45,415 nt of DNA from Flavobacteriaceae bacterium UBA6231 (GCA_002441545.1 DJWL01000195.1:12712-58126), one strand, 5' to 3'; shown: positions 8,319 through 16,728, counted from the stretch's first letter. Numbers and translations are program-made. The notes: generated by a model not told the origin, from the sequence alone.

Positions 8319-9621
8319 AGTTAAGTTTAGCTCGCTATATAAAATGAGTTCTGGTATTTCATCCACACCAGAACAAGCTGGTGTTGGTTCTCCTTTTCTT
8401 TCGTTTAGTTCTGTTTTTAACAATTTTTTTGTTCCAAAGAATTTAAATGACTTAATGGATACGTCCGTGTCGGAGCAAAAAACATATTCTATTCAAAAAG
8501 GCGATGTCTTTTTAACCAGAACGAGTGAAACATTAGATGAATTAGCTATTAGTTGCGTTGCTCTTGAAGATTACCCAAATGCTACTTTTAGTGGTTTTGT
8601 TAAGAGGTTACGACCTATTAAAGAAAAAAGTGTCTATCCTAAATTTATGGGTTTCTATTTAAGAAATGAATTGTTTCGTCGCATTATGAACAACAATGCA
8701 ATTATGACTTTAAGAGCGAGTTTTAATGAAGAAATTTTTTCTTATTTAGATTTATATTTGCCTGATTATGATACGCAAAAAAAAGTTGGTGATTTATTAT
8801 ATAAAATATATTCTAAAATTGAATTAAATGAAAAAATAAATTCAGAGTTACATAGTATAAGTACTAATTTATATAATCACTGGTTTATTCAATATCAATT
8901 CCCAAATGAAAACAATAAGCCATATAAATCATCAGGTGGAGAATTTTACTATAACAAAAATTTAAAGAAAGACATACCTAAAAAATGGGTTGATGGTTAT
9001 TTAGGTGATTCTATAATATCTTCAAATATAAGTTCTGGAATTGATACTTTTTCAAATGAAAAAATATATTTATCTACTTCAGAAGTCGCTAATATATCTA
9101 TAATAAATCATAACAATTTAATTACATTATCAAACAAACCTTCGAGAGCTAATATGCAACCAAAATCAGATACTATTTGGTTTGCGAAAATGAAAAATAC
9201 AAAGAAGTATATTTTGGTTTCTGATTTTTCAGATGAACTTATTAACGACTATATATTCTCAACTGGTTTTGCTGGCATTCAGGGGAAAACAAATTCTTTA
9301 TATTATCTATGGAATTTTATTAATGATGTTTATTTTGAAAAGGTAAAAGATTTAAGAGCAATTGGTACTACTCAAAAAGCTGTAAATAATGACTTCATTA
9401 ATCAATTAAAAATTTTAATCCCTAATGAAGCTGTATTAGATGAGTTTAACAAAATCAACAAGCCTATTTTTAAAAAGATTTATACCAATGAAAGAGAAAA
9501 CCTAATACTTAATAATTTAATTAATTGGTTATTACCAATGTTAATGAATGGTCAAGTAACGGTTAAAGAAGCCCAAGAGCATATTAACAAAGCAGCAGAA
9601 CCACAAGAGAATTATGGCTAA
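8302..9621 (+). CDS. hsdS: Type I specificity subunit, HsdS
   Basis: DNA-recognition subunit, 439 aa, about the usual size for two target-recognition domains. The first TRD covers roughly 1-160. It is followed by a conserved helical spacer starting at DTQKKVGDLLYKIYSKIELN. A second TRD lies at about 215-390, and the C-terminal helix (EFNKINKPIFKKIYTN to LINWLLPMLMNGQV) repeats the spacer style. Each TRD would read one half of a bipartite site; the site cannot be read off the sequence. The stop overlaps the next gene by 8 bp. It has a lower-GC feel than hsdR/hsdM, as is common for swapped TRDs, but I did not compute this. Confidence 0.92.
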   Translation: MTKLNKVKFSSLYKMSSGISSTPEQAGVGSPFLSFSSVFNNFFVPKNLNDLMDTSVSEQKTYSIQKGDVFLTRTSETLDELAISCVALEDYPNATFSGFVKRLRPIKEKSVYPKFMGFYLRNELFRRIMNNNAIMTLRASFNEEIFSYLDLYLPDYDTQKKVGDLLYKIYSKIELNEKINSELHSISTNLYNHWFIQYQFPNENNKPYKSSGGEFYYNKNLKKDIPKKWVDGYLGDSIISSNISSGIDTFSNEKIYLSTSEVANISIINHNNLITLSNKPSRANMQPKSDTIWFAKMKNTKKYILVSDFSDELINDYIFSTGFAGIQGKTNSLYYLWNFINDVYFEKVKDLRAIGTTQKAVNNDFINQLKILIPNEAVLDEFNKINKPIFKKIYTNERENLILNNLINWLLPMLMNGQVTVKEAQEHINKAAEPQENYG

Positions 9622-10243
9622 TAAGAAAAAAGACATAAAAATTATGGTAGGCTCTACAGTCTATGGTTTTGAAGACCAATTGTCTCAAATTATAGCACAA
9701 CTACAACTTTTGGGCTATACCGTTTTAAACTCGCATAATGGCAGTATAAAAGTAAATCCAAAATTGTCTAATTTAGAGAATTGTTTAAATGCAGTTGAAG
9801 AATGTGATTTGTTTTTAGGAATTATTAGACCTTACTATGGTACTGGTAATATTGGCGAAAAGAACATCACTTTTGAAGAAATAAAAAAAGCAATAGAATT
9901 AAAAAAACCATATTGGTTTTTAGTGCATAGAGATGTTACTTTTGGTCGTTTATTATTAGGTAAGTTAAGATTAAAAAAAGAGGATGCACTAATTGAAAAA
10001 GAGGATGATATTTACAAGGAATTAAGTATTGTAGTAGCTAAAAATAATTTTTTTGACGAAAGAACTATCGAAATCTACAATTATGTTATAGAGAATCATA
10101 TTCCTGTAACATTAAGAAATGGAAATTGGGCGCAAGAATTTTATCGTTTAGATGAAATGATGACATATATAAATACTCAATTTTCTGATAAGGGTTTTGT
10201 GGAAAGCATATTAAATGAAAAACAAGTGAACGATGGAGAATAA
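9614..10243 (+). CDS. DUF4062-type protein coupled to hsdS
   Basis: A 209-aa protein beginning with a Rossmann-like/TIR-like fold: IKIMVGSTVYGFEDQLSQII (about 9-28), GYTVLNSHNG, then NAVEECDLFLGIIRPYYGTG and FEEIKKAIELKKPYWFLVH. This spacing matches DUF4062, a domain related in fold to TIR and nucleoside 2-deoxyribosyltransferase domains and often found in defence loci. The second half (about 120-209) is unassigned. Overlaps of 8 bp with hsdS and 11 bp with the next gene tie it to the restriction operon. A role as sensor or effector accessory to the type I system is inferred; no catalytic residues can be named safely. Confidence 0.75.
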   Translation: MANKKKDIKIMVGSTVYGFEDQLSQIIAQLQLLGYTVLNSHNGSIKVNPKLSNLENCLNAVEECDLFLGIIRPYYGTGNIGEKNITFEEIKKAIELKKPYWFLVHRDVTFGRLLLGKLRLKKEDALIEKEDDIYKELSIVVAKNNFFDERTIEIYNYVIENHIPVTLRNGNWAQEFYRLDEMMTYINTQFSDKGFVESILNEKQVNDGE

Positions 10244-11672
10244 TTTTATCATAAACAACTTGTTGCAAAAAGAAGAAAGCGTACGTTTAGAATTAAAAAC
10301 GAATGCTCATATAACGTCTATTGCCAAAACTATAACTGCTTTTATTAATACACAAGGTGGAGATATATTAATTGGTGTAAGTGAAAATAAAGAAATTGTT
10401 GGTGTTGAAAATGCAGTAAGTTTAAGAAATAGAATACAGCATCAATTAATAGATACTATTAAACCTAATGCGCCTATTTCATCACAGGTTATTAGATATA
10501 AAGGTAAAGACCTTATTTTAATTAGTGTTTGGGAAGGTGCAAACAAACCGTATCAATACAAGGGGCAAATTTTTACTCGTGAAAATGATAGAACGAAGTT
10601 ATCAAATCAAGATATTTTAAGAGAACTAATTAGCGAGCGTAAAGCAGCAGATTTTCATTGGGAAAGAAGGGCTGTTTTAGGTGCTTCTCTTAACGATTTA
10701 GATAAACAAGAGATTAATAAAACGATTGCATATTATCAAGATTATAAATCAGATAAGAATTTTAATGATGAAGAGGATTTTTTAATTCAAACTGGTTTAA
10801 TGCAAAATGGTCATTATACAAATGCTTGTATAGTGTTATTTGCAAAATCCCCTACTCGTTTTATTCCTCAATCTAAAATAAGGGTAACAGTATATCCATC
10901 AGATAGCACAGGAGATAGATTTTTAAACGACCGAATTTTTGATGGTAACTTATTTAGCAATATTACTGGTGTATTAAGTTTTTTAGATGTAACCTTTGGT
11001 AAAAGTATTATTGTAGATGGTGTAGAAAGAAAAGAAAAATTAAACTACCCTTTATTAGCTTTAAGAGAGGGTTTATTAAATGCTATGGTACATAGAGATT
11101 ATAATTCTGTTAATGGTTTTTTACAGGTTTCTATTTTCTCTGATAGAACAGAAATTGCTAATTATGGCGGTTTACCTGATGGTATTACATTAAGTGATTT
11201 AAGAAAGGAACATAATTCTATATTACGTAATCCAGATATTGCTAAAATATGTTTTATAAGAAAGTATATAGAAATGCTTGGAAGTGGTACTTTAAGAATG
11301 ATTAATGATTGTAAGAAGAATAAATTCAAAACTCCTGCCTGGAAGCAAAAAAATAATATTACTACAGTTGTTTTTCCGGAACTTAAAGCCACTCTTAAAA
11401 ATAGTGAGGGTGTAAATGAGGGTGTAAATGAGGGTGTAAAAAATAAACTAAAAGCTGTTTTTATTGATGAAAGTGAGGGTGTAAAAAATGAACTTATTAG
11501 TATTTATGAAATTATTGAAACAACACCTAATTTAAAAACTAAAGATATAGCAACTATAATAGATAAAGGTTTATCTACTACAGAACGTTATCTTAAAAAA
11601 TTAAAAGATGAAGATTTTATTGAATTTGTAGGTTCTTCTAAAACTGGTGGCTACGATATTAAAAAGAATTAA
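10233..11672 (+). CDS. AlbA_2 (Schlafen-type) / HATPase-like DNA-binding protein
   Basis: A 479-aa protein. The N-terminus (about 13-130) is an AlbA_2 domain: EESVRLELKTNAH, then AFINTQGGDILIGVSE, the typical strand-Gly-Gly signature. The middle carries an HATPase_c_4-like module: LREGLLNAMVHRDYN (about 274-288) supplies the Glu-Asn of the Bergerat-type ATP site. The C-terminus (about 400-479) is a winged helix (LKTKDIATIIDKGLSTTERYLKKLKDEDFIEF). Between them lies a microrepeat, EGVNEGVNEGVK. Such proteins are usually called transcriptional regulators and are common in mobile defence islands. It sits within the overlapping hsd operon, so it may regulate it or act as part of the defence; which one is open. 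Confidence 0.85.
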   Translation: MENNFIINNLLQKEESVRLELKTNAHITSIAKTITAFINTQGGDILIGVSENKEIVGVENAVSLRNRIQHQLIDTIKPNAPISSQVIRYKGKDLILISVWEGANKPYQYKGQIFTRENDRTKLSNQDILRELISERKAADFHWERRAVLGASLNDLDKQEINKTIAYYQDYKSDKNFNDEEDFLIQTGLMQNGHYTNACIVLFAKSPTRFIPQSKIRVTVYPSDSTGDRFLNDRIFDGNLFSNITGVLSFLDVTFGKSIIVDGVERKEKLNYPLLALREGLLNAMVHRDYNSVNGFLQVSIFSDRTEIANYGGLPDGITLSDLRKEHNSILRNPDIAKICFIRKYIEMLGSGTLRMINDCKKNKFKTPAWKQKNNITTVVFPELKATLKNSEGVNEGVNEGVKNKLKAVFIDESEGVKNELISIYEIIETTPNLKTKDIATIIDKGLSTTERYLKKLKDEDFIEFVGSSKTGGYDIKKN

Positions 11673-11673
11673 G

Positions 11674-12579
11674 ATGAACTTATATAACTTAAAATCAAAA
11701 GACACTATCAGTATTCTAAAAGAAAAACCATTTAAATTGGAAAGAGAAATACAAGTACTCTTTGAAAGCAATTTGAATGAACTAATGAATTTACAATTAG
11801 TAAAATCAGAATTTTCAATTAAAAACAAACGTATAGATACGTTAGCTTATGATAAACAATCAAAGGCATTTATAATTATTGAATATAAAAGGAGTAAAAA
11901 TATAAGCGTTGTAGATCAAGGTTTTACTTATTTAAGTTTGATGTTGGAAAACAAAGCAGATTTTATAGTTGAATATAATGAAACATTAAAATCATCCTTA
12001 CAGCGCACAGATGTAGATTGGAGTCAAACACGAGTAGTATTTGTTTCAACAGGCTTTACAGAAAACCAGAAAACAGCAACTAACTTTAAAGATATTGCTA
12101 TTGAATTATGGGAAGTTAAGCGATATGAAAATAATTTAATTAGTATTAATCAGATTAAGAAAAGTAAATCGGCTGAAAGTATTAAACCAATTACATCAAG
12201 CAATATTGAATTAGATGCTGTTACAAGAGAAATAAAAGTATATACGGAAGAAGACCATACAGCTAACAAATCAGATGATATAATAGAGTTATACGAGACA
12301 TTTAGGGATGCTATTGTAAATCTTTCTGATGACATTGAAATTGAACCTAAAAAACTATATATAGCTTTTAAAAAGAATAAAAATATAGCAGATATAGTTA
12401 TACTCAAAAAAGGACTAAAACTATTCATCAATCTAACAAAAGGAACATTAGACGACCCTAAAATGTTAATGCGTGATGTTTCAAATACAGGTCATTGGGG
12501 AAATGGCGATTATGAGTTAGTTATAAAAAATACAGATGATTTAGAATATTTAATGAGTTTGATTAAACAAGCTATTTGA
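11674..12579 (+). CDS. PD-(D/E)XK nuclease-like protein with C-terminal DUF5655
   Basis: A 301-aa protein if started at the ATG at 11674, one base after the upstream stop codon. A GTG at 11647 would give a longer form, but homologous-looking N-termini begin MNLYNLKS, so I prefer 11674. The N-terminal part shows a nuclease-like core: Glu23, Asp55 (KRIDTLAYD) and Glu70-Tyr-Lys72 (IIIEYKRSK), followed by VVDQGFTYLSLML. The C-terminal ~100 residues (LYETFRDAIVNLSDD to the end, including HWGNGDYELVI) match DUF5655. It is the last gene of the overlapping operon and often accompanies type I systems in Bacteroidota. Nuclease activity is plausible but inferred. Confidence 0.8.
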   Translation: MNLYNLKSKDTISILKEKPFKLEREIQVLFESNLNELMNLQLVKSEFSIKNKRIDTLAYDKQSKAFIIIEYKRSKNISVVDQGFTYLSLMLENKADFIVEYNETLKSSLQRTDVDWSQTRVVFVSTGFTENQKTATNFKDIAIELWEVKRYENNLISINQIKKSKSAESIKPITSSNIELDAVTREIKVYTEEDHTANKSDDIIELYETFRDAIVNLSDDIEIEPKKLYIAFKKNKNIADIVILKKGLKLFINLTKGTLDDPKMLMRDVSNTGHWGNGDYELVIKNTDDLEYLMSLIKQAI

Positions 12580-12927
12580 TTATCATACTTAAATATAATA
12601 ACGCAATAAGTATCTATTAAATAAATTTCTAACACAAGGCACATAGTAGCAATTAAACTATACAGAAATATAGTTTTACCAAATGTAAAAGTGTCAGCAA
12701 TACAAATTACTTTTAATAATCAGTTTGAAAAATTAGCTGCATCATTTAATGTGTTTGTGACAAAAAAGATTTATTATTGAGCTTTTTCAAATATAAAAAA
12801 CCGATTTAATAAAATTTAATAAACTGTATATCAAATAGATATAAAACAAAAAATCATTGTAGTCAAAAAATAAAGCGAGGCTTTAAAATAATTAATTAAA
12901 TAATATAAGTGCAGTGTGACATAAACT
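12580..12927. other. Intergenic stretch, no gene seen
   Basis: About 350 bp of very AT-rich DNA with many stops in all frames. I see no terminator of quality, no clear promoter box and no remnant of a recognisable gene. It separates the hsd operon from the broken nuclease gene. Confidence 0.5.
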
Positions 12928-14523
12928 ATGGCTAATTTAAATAAATATGAATCTTTTATTCTAAAATCTCTTGTAGATAAAAATGTAAAAGTAAGTAATG
13001 AATTATGCCAATTACTTGAAGATTCTTTTAATATATCAAACAACAACGCACGTAAAATAATTCAAAGAGCTACAGAGAAAGGTGTAATAAAATCTTCAAC
13101 ACCTTTAACTTTTGGCAAGGGGCAATAAGCCTATTGTAGACCTTCCACAAATTTCACAAAAGACAGAATTAAAATAATTTGCAAAAAGCACAGACCTACA
13201 TTGTATCGTTTACTTGTTGCTATAGATATAAATGATGGTATTTTGTCCTATTATGAAGCACTAAAAATTACAGCTTCACCTCTTGTTAATGGTATATCAA
13301 AAGTTGATTATCTCGATGATTTAATTGAATTGTTAATAAAGTTTGAGATTGTATATCAAAAAGTAGATAAGAATTTAGTTAAGTATATCATCTTAAAAAT
13401 AAAAAATGAGGATGAAGTAAATCTAATGCATATTCATTTTGCCAAAATGTCTACGGATACTGCGTTTATAAGGGATATTATTGATTGGATAGTTAAATCA
13501 AACTTAATTGATAATAATAATATTGTTTATAGAAATAAGAACAATCCATCAAAAGGTGCGAAGCATAACAATTTAGTATGGGATGCATTTGGTTATACTA
13601 AAACCACCGGCATAAATCCCTCTCTTGCTAAAGTTTCTAATATTCCAGAAAAGCAGACGTTAGTAGTTTTAGACGTTTTAATTAGCAGAGATTATGAGCA
13701 AATTGATTTAGACGGTTTTTTAAACCGCATACAAATTAATCTTAATTCAGTATCTAAAGGCAAACGTAAAGTATTACCAATAATTGTATATGGGAATTGT
13801 TCAGGTTTAATTTTAAACAAGATTAAAAAATTAGGCTTTTTAAGTTATGATATTAGTTCAATTTATGGTTCAAATATTTTTGGTGTTTTAGAGAACATAT
13901 CTAAACTTCAAATCAACAAACAATTATTAGTAGAAGATGATTTTGAGAAAATCATAGAAGATACACTTTTAACAATCGATATTTCTGGTCAAGGAGACCA
14001 ATTAAAAGCAATAAAGGGTGTTCTTTTTGAATATCTAATGTATCCAATAATAAAGCATCAATACCCTAATGCAGTAATAAACCAAAATGTTAATTTTTCC
14101 AAAACAGAATATAATATTGAGTTAAGTACTAATGAAACAGAAGGCTATGAGTACGATTATATAATTAAATCTTCTAATCCTAAAGAAATTATAGTAATAG
14201 AATTAAAGGGCTATAAATCAAATTATGAAATACCATTAGGTGATTATAAAACTAAAAATACTATTAGTTGGTTTTTTAAAAGGACACTACCTTTTATTAG
14301 AGAAAAATTTAAAACAGATATTGGCGAAGGTTATGCATTTAGAGGTTGTTACATAACATCAAGTGAATTTACACAAGAAGCAATAAATGATTTAGAAAAA
14401 TTAAAACGAGGTAATTTTAAACCAAATAGATTAGATATTTATTATAATAGGCAAAAACTGTTTGATTTTCTTATTGAAAATGACTTTAAAAATTTGAAAA
14501 ATATAATTGAGAAATTTTATTAA
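12928..14523 (+). pseudogene. wHTH + PD-(D/E)XK nuclease gene broken by paired frameshifts
   Basis: Two pieces in the same frame: 12928-13128 (66 aa, winged-helix-like, ending FGKGQ then TAA) and a second open stretch to 14523 (440 aa from the TTG at 13201). Between them the +1 frame stays open from 13121 to 13174 and reads GNKPIVDLPQISQKTELK, which bridges the two pieces. The first shift is at a four-G run near 13119-13122. The second is at an A-rich run near 13172-13175. The C-terminal part has a nuclease-like core: EYDYIIK (Asp/Tyr region), then VIELKGYK, that is D...ELK of the PD-(D/E)XK type. A defence nuclease is the likely ancestor. It may be a true pseudogene, a sequencing error at homopolymers, or, less likely, programmed frameshifting. 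Confidence 0.65.
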
Positions 14524-14883
14524 AAGTATCTCCCCCACAACCCAAAACCCAGTATTTTGCGAAAAGCAAAAACCCTCTGTCTTTTGTGTTGTTCCGCTTA
14601 CCCTAAAAGTTTAGCGTTTTTTTGGTCTTTAAGGTAATAGCATATTACAATTTGGTTTTCATAAAATCAAACCAAACCGCAATAAGCTATTCCGTTACTA
14701 TTTTATCATAAAAACCCTAAACTCACCCAAGCTATGTTACATAATACAAGTTATAATACTTCCCTTTTATGGTTGCCCTATCGGGCGTTTTATTATTTCG
14801 GGCGATAGTTATAACTGGTATTATGTAAAATATCCGACATATCCCACGCTCACAGCAGAACTTCATAAGAAACATTAGCAATT
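14524..14883. repeat. Structured non-coding region with nested inverted repeats
   Basis: No gene is seen. Three stem-forming blocks follow each other. First is ttttgc-gaaaa-gcaaaa (14555-14571). Second, ttggttt pairs with aaaccaa inside a wider aatagc/gctatt pair (about 14634-14690). Third is a long cruciform: 14737-14756 pairs with 14809-14828 (19 of 20 bases), extended inward by ctatcg (14778-14783) with cgatag (14803-14808), leaving a 21-base bulge on the left arm that contains a small gccc-tatc-gggc hairpin. The arrangement resembles a folded-DNA recombination or replication site. It could also encode an RNA. Function unknown. Confidence 0.55.
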
Positions 14884-15219
14884 TCATTTAAACTTCATAG
14901 GTCTTTTGCTTAAATAATCAGAAGCCATACGTTCAATATCATTATTGGTTAATTGTTTGTTTTCAAGCACCCAAGCATTAATTTCTTCTCTGTTAAAATA
15001 TAAGCGTTTACCTCGTTTAGAATGTGGTATCTCTCTTGAGCTTGTATATTTATAAATAGCAGAAGGCGTTACACTTAAATAAGTAGCAACTTCTTTTACG
15101 TTCATTATTTCAGGAATAATAGCACCAACATTTTTAGTGTCTTTAGTAGCATAAATGTTTTGTAGTAAGTTTTCAATTCTATCTAATCTTTCATTAATAA
15201 TTTCAAAAGGATTTTCCAT
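14884..15219 (-). CDS. Helix-turn-helix (excisionase-family) protein
   Basis: A DNA-binding protein of 111 aa from the ATG at 15219; a TTG at 15228 would add three residues but MENPFEIINERLDRIENLL is the more natural start. Residues about 1-25 form a short coiled coil. The HTH_17 domain follows: MNVKEVATYLSVTPSAIYKYTSSREIPHSKRGKR, then YFNREEINAWVLE. The C-terminal ~25 residues are basic. This is the usual excisionase/regulator of flavobacterial integrative elements, and it is encoded near the right end opposite the integrase. It could direct excision or regulate the flanking structured regions. Confidence 0.8.
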   Translation of the reverse strand: MENPFEIINERLDRIENLLQNIYATKDTKNVGAIIPEIMNVKEVATYLSVTPSAIYKYTSSREIPHSKRGKRLYFNREEINAWVLENKQLTNNDIERMASDYLSKRPMKFK

Positions 15220-15261
15220 AATAATCAAGTTTATATTAGAGTATGAAAATAAAAAAAGGTA

Positions 15262-15425
15262 GCAAATATAGGTAGCTTCCTTCAGCCAACGCTCAATGCT
15301 ATAAAGGTCAAGCCCTACGGGTTTTGAATAAAACTTTTTTTAAAGAAACTCTTTGCTCCTGGTTCAACATTTTAGCATAAAAAACTTTTATCCAAAAACC
15401 TTGACAGCATTACCCACGCTACCTT
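15262..15425. repeat. Long imperfect hairpin (about 155 nt)
   Basis: Outer arms aggtagc (15270-15276) and gctacct (15418-15424) enclose aatgct (15295-15300) with agcatt (15406-15411), then gtcaag (15307-15312) with cttgac (15400-15405). An A/T-rich stem follows, in which 15321-15340 pairs with 15379-15399 almost throughout. The loop side contains a small aaag/cttt hairpin, and ccctacggg forms a mini-hairpin on the left arm. The compensated pairing suggests a structured RNA or a folded DNA site. No gene is present here. Confidence 0.55.
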
Positions 15426-15468
15426 AACATCCGCTTTCTTTTTTTCTTTTCTTTTAAAAATTAATGGT

Positions 15469-15501
15469 AAAAGAAAAAGCCCTATGATGCAAAACCATAG
15501 G
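15469..15501 (-). terminator. Terminator of the DUF6266-like gene
   Basis: Read on the minus strand, cctatg (complement of 15496-15501) pairs with catagg (complement of 15481-15486) across a nine-base loop and is followed by gctttttctttt. It lies about 30 bp beyond the stop codon of the 249-aa gene. Confidence 0.75.
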
Positions 15502-15531
15502 ACTCTTTCAGCTTCAAAGGTCAGAATGAAA

Positions 15532-16281
15532 CTATGCCACTTCTACGATATTTAAAACGTTATATGCGCCATTTTTAAGCGGATATTGTACACCGTTAAT
15601 CTCTTGAAAGAACTCAACCAAAAGCAAGTAAATATCGTTTCCTGTACCTGTTGGCACGCCTGCTGGAGTTAGTGTTTGAGTTGCAGAAGTTGTACTTATC
15701 GGAATATTTACAGTAGGACTGTACTCAATTGCGTTATCTGTAGTATCAAAATCAACTTTTAAATAAGCTGATGTAAAACTTACGTGCGTTGCGCCACTTG
15801 GATAAGAAATATCGTTCGTTGGTGTTAAATTTGGAATGGTGATTTCACCAGTTGCACCATCTACAGAAAATGGAGCGAATAAAACAGCACTTAAAATAGC
15901 TCTATTATTGAAATCCAAGCCTTTTAAAGCAGCTTTACCCTCTGTTGTTGCTAATCCTGTAGCCACATTTCTTTCGCCTCTTATAGAGGTTAAATCAAAG
16001 TTTTTAATCTGTGTCATTTTTTGAGTAACACGACTTGAAACTCGATTGTCTTTTGCTCTAATCATTAAGTTTCTTACTGAAGTTCTTAATAATTTACCAG
16101 AAGATGCAGAACTTCCAAATTCTGAACCATTTTCACGAGTACGCTCAAACGCAGGATCGTTTTGAATACGCTCTTTAGATACACCGCCTTTAGTTTTTAC
16201 TAAATAGCCCTCTTGTGCCTTGTAAAACGTTAAATTGTCTAACGTTCCTTCTAACTTAATAATACCTTTTAACTTTGCCAT
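15532..16281 (-). CDS. DUF6266-family protein of unknown function
   Basis: A 249-aa protein starting MAKLKGIIKLEGTLDNLTFYK. The N-terminal ~110 residues are basic and contain KTKGGVSKERIQNDPAFERTRENG-type sequence, then conserved KMTQIKNFDLTSIRGERNVATG. The C-terminal half is strand-rich with many Thr/Ser/Ile and reads like a beta-sandwich. I recognise this as the DUF6266 type that is common and often multicopy in flavobacteria. No signal peptide is seen and its function is unknown. It has its own promoter-like box (16310-16317) and terminator, so it is a monocistronic unit in the element backbone. It could be structural or DNA-binding; neither is shown. Confidence 0.7.
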   Translation of the reverse strand: MAKLKGIIKLEGTLDNLTFYKAQEGYLVKTKGGVSKERIQNDPAFERTRENGSEFGSSASSGKLLRTSVRNLMIRAKDNRVSSRVTQKMTQIKNFDLTSIRGERNVATGLATTEGKAALKGLDFNNRAILSAVLFAPFSVDGATGEITIPNLTPTNDISYPSGATHVSFTSAYLKVDFDTTDNAIEYSPTVNIPISTTSATQTLTPAGVPTGTGNDIYLLLVEFFQEINGVQYPLKNGAYNVLNIVEVA

Positions 16282-16309
16282 AACTAATACATTTTTTGAT
16301 GATGAATAT

Positions 16310-16317
16310 CAAATATA
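16310..16317 (-). promoter_or_regulatory. Promoter -7 box of the DUF6266-like gene
   Basis: On the minus strand this reads TATATTTG, an exact TAnnTTTG match to the Bacteroidota -7 element, 28 bp before the ATG. A clean TTTG at about -33 is not present. Confidence 0.5.
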
Positions 16318-16490
16318 CGTGCTATAATTCATCAATGTTTAAAGGCACTTCCGATGTGTTTACAACTTGCCAAAACTTCCGAAATAGATATTTTTTTCAA
16401 TGCGATAATTGTTGTATATTGTATATAAGAGCCTTACAGCTACGGTATGGCTAAAGTATAGTTAGAGTATTAATTTTAAATTTAAAATGA

Positions 16491-16679
16491 ATGAGTAGAA
16501 TCTGTATTTACCCTAAAGACATTATGACAGTAACTGGCAGAAGTGAGCGTTATGGCAGAACAATAATCAGTAAGATTAAAGAAAGCCTTAACAAAGAAGC
16601 TCATCAGTTAGTTACTATCGATGAATTTTGTGACTTTATGGGCTTTGAAATCAGTAAAGTACAAGGATTAATCAAGTAA
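16491..16679 (+). CDS. Small conserved-looking protein at the right end of the element
   Basis: A 62-aa protein, MSRICIYPKDIMTVTGRSERYGR and so on, ending at 16679, 29 bp before the right-end ggtgacct pair. It has a helical pattern (KDIMTVTGRSERYGRTIISKIKESL, then TIDEFCDFMGF) that could be a small DNA-binding fold. Similar short proteins near integrases of Bacteroidota elements are familiar to me, but I know no function. The size, intact frame and position argue for a real gene. It might take part in recombination or regulation at attR. Confidence 0.6.
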   Translation: MSRICIYPKDIMTVTGRSERYGRTIISKIKESLNKEAHQLVTIDEFCDFMGFEISKVQGLIK

Positions 16680-16707
16680 ATTTCTTATCTTTACTACAAG
16701 GTTTTAA

Positions 16708-16728
16708 AGGTGACCTATTCGGTGACCT
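16708..16728 (+). promoter_or_regulatory. Right-end binding-site pair
   Basis: Two direct copies of ggtgacct at 16709 and 16721 with a 12-bp pitch. The 20-bp block ggtgacctattcggtgacct differs by one base from 126-145 at the left end and has the same orientation. It is probably the counterpart arm-type site for the integrase or excisionase. Confidence 0.6.

Noticed and set aside
14737..14828. Integron attC site
   Set aside because: The folded shape is reminiscent, but no integron integrase, cassette array or the conserved attC end motifs are seen, so it was reported only as a folded region of unknown role.
16430..16452. Hairpin agccttac ... ggtatggct before the 62-aa gene
   Set aside because: The pairing is imperfect, there is no T run, and no regulatory context is visible.
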